Assembly (NCBI GenBank): GCA_910584395.1
Contig: CAJUAS010000013.1
Span: forward strand, 1-39,693
Direction: 5' to 3'
Source: an uncultured Oscillospiraceae bacterium
Lineage (GTDB): Bacteria > Bacillota > Clostridia > Oscillospirales > Oscillospiraceae
Length of the DNA: 39,693 nucleotides
Part shown: one piece after another, positions 39,557-39,693 of the stretch
How positions within the stretch are numbered: the first letter of the stretch is position 1
Layout: each line of letters begins with the position of its first letter
The notes under the pieces: generated by a model
Seen by the model: only the letters and a program-made list of their open reading frames with translations
Told to the model about the DNA's origin: nothing
Database searches by the model: none
Translations under genes and position numbers: made by a program

Positions 39557-39585
39557 ATCATAACACATAAGCGGGGGAAAAGCAA
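39557..39585 (-). promoter_or_regulatory. sigma-A-type promoter for folT
   Basis: TTGCTT and TATGAT are separated by 17 bp on the minus strand, with a TGT extended -10. Transcription would start a few bases before the riboswitch. The -35 abuts the SLH-gene terminator. Confidence 0.6.
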
Positions 39586-39613
39586 GGGGACGGTTTCCGA
39601 AGAAACCGTCCCC
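39577..39613 (-). terminator. intrinsic terminator of the SLH-domain gene
   Basis: The 12-bp stem GGGGACGGTTTC / GAAACCGTCCCC with a TTCG-type loop on the minus strand lies 7 bp after the stop codon, followed by TTGCTTTT. That T-tract is also the -35 region of the folT promoter. Confidence 0.55.
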
Positions 39614-39620
39614 AAACTGT

Positions 39621-39693
39621 TTACTTACCGATCAGCGCGATAAACCGGTCGAGCATGACAGCCACTTCCGCGCGGGTGACGTTGGCCGTCGGG
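39621..39693 (-). CDS. SLH-domain protein, C-terminal end only (partial)
   Basis: The last 23 codons of a gene that enters from beyond the window end. The translated end, PTANVTRAEVAVMLDRFIALIGK then TAA, matches the conserved core of an S-layer homology domain (NVTRAEVAxMLxRF), which anchors proteins to secondary cell-wall polymer. SLH domains are commonly C-terminal and repeated. The rest of the protein and its function are not visible. Confidence 0.7.
   Translation of the reverse strand, partial: PTANVTRAEVAVMLDRFIALIGK

Noticed and set aside
1..39693. tRNA, rRNA, CRISPR arrays, insertion sequences or phage genes.
   Set aside because: No cloverleaf-like sequence, repeat-spacer array, transposase or phage structural gene was recognised on either strand by eye.

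Overview
The window reads as chromosomal DNA of a GC-rich, spore-forming member of the Clostridia. The best guess is Oscillospiraceae (Flavonifractor/Intestinimonas-like). This rests on GC-rich codons, strong AGGAGG ribosome-binding sites, yabP-yabQ-divIC-yabR in the conserved sporulation/division order behind a sigma-E-like promoter, a long-form HPF, a Bacillus-type LexA box, and gut-clostridial families (VanW-like wall protein, ECF folate transporter, CsoR/CopA, SLH protein). No phage, transposon, CRISPR array, rRNA or tRNA was seen. Genes are dense, often overlap by 4 bp (ATGA, GTGA, TTGA), and convergent pairs share bidirectional hairpin terminators. No gap between genes exceeds 300 bp.

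Layout. 1-1.9 kb (-): tsaE-tsaB-upp. 2-5.9 kb (+): a rodA/ftsW-type SEDS gene coupled to a zinc-ribbon membrane protein and a second anchored protein of unknown function. 6-11.5 kb (-): DUF1385 gene-prmC-recA-recX-rimO-pgsA, apparently one operon with a consensus SOS box just downstream of its promoter. 11.5-15.1 kb (-): an S58 peptidase, a zinc-ribbon/Big2-like surface protein and an XpaC-like membrane protein. 15.2-20.5 kb (+): VanW-domain protein, cysteine desulfurase, MATE transporter, MBL-fold hydrolase. 20.6-22.5 kb (-): a membrane-anchored XRE regulator and an EIIC-like permease.

22.6-27 kb (+): yabP-yabQ-divIC-S1 protein, then an amidohydrolase, an orphan class I fumarase alpha subunit, and hpf. 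27-30 kb (-): csoR-copA copper module, with a CopZ-like domain fused to the end of CopA and a palindromic operator over the promoter. 30-34 kb (-): GT2 glycosyltransferase, UDP-galactopyranose mutase and a COG2509-type FAD dehydrogenase. 34-37.3 kb (-): rplS, a lipoprotein, a PepV-like dipeptidase and a YheO-like regulator. 37.3-39.7 kb (-): an AGCS amino-acid/sodium symporter, folT behind a probable tetrahydrofolate riboswitch, and the last codons of an SLH-domain protein.

Most genes are housekeeping. The points most worth a second look are regulatory or architectural: the distal SOS box controlling recA, the CopA-CopZ fusion that keeps an internal ribosome-binding site, the yabQ/divIC overlap with A7 tracts, the hairpin that covers the start of the AGCS symporter gene, and the RodA-linked zinc-ribbon membrane proteins. 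I found no clear multi-gene system of a wholly new kind. Promoter, operator and riboswitch calls were made by eye.
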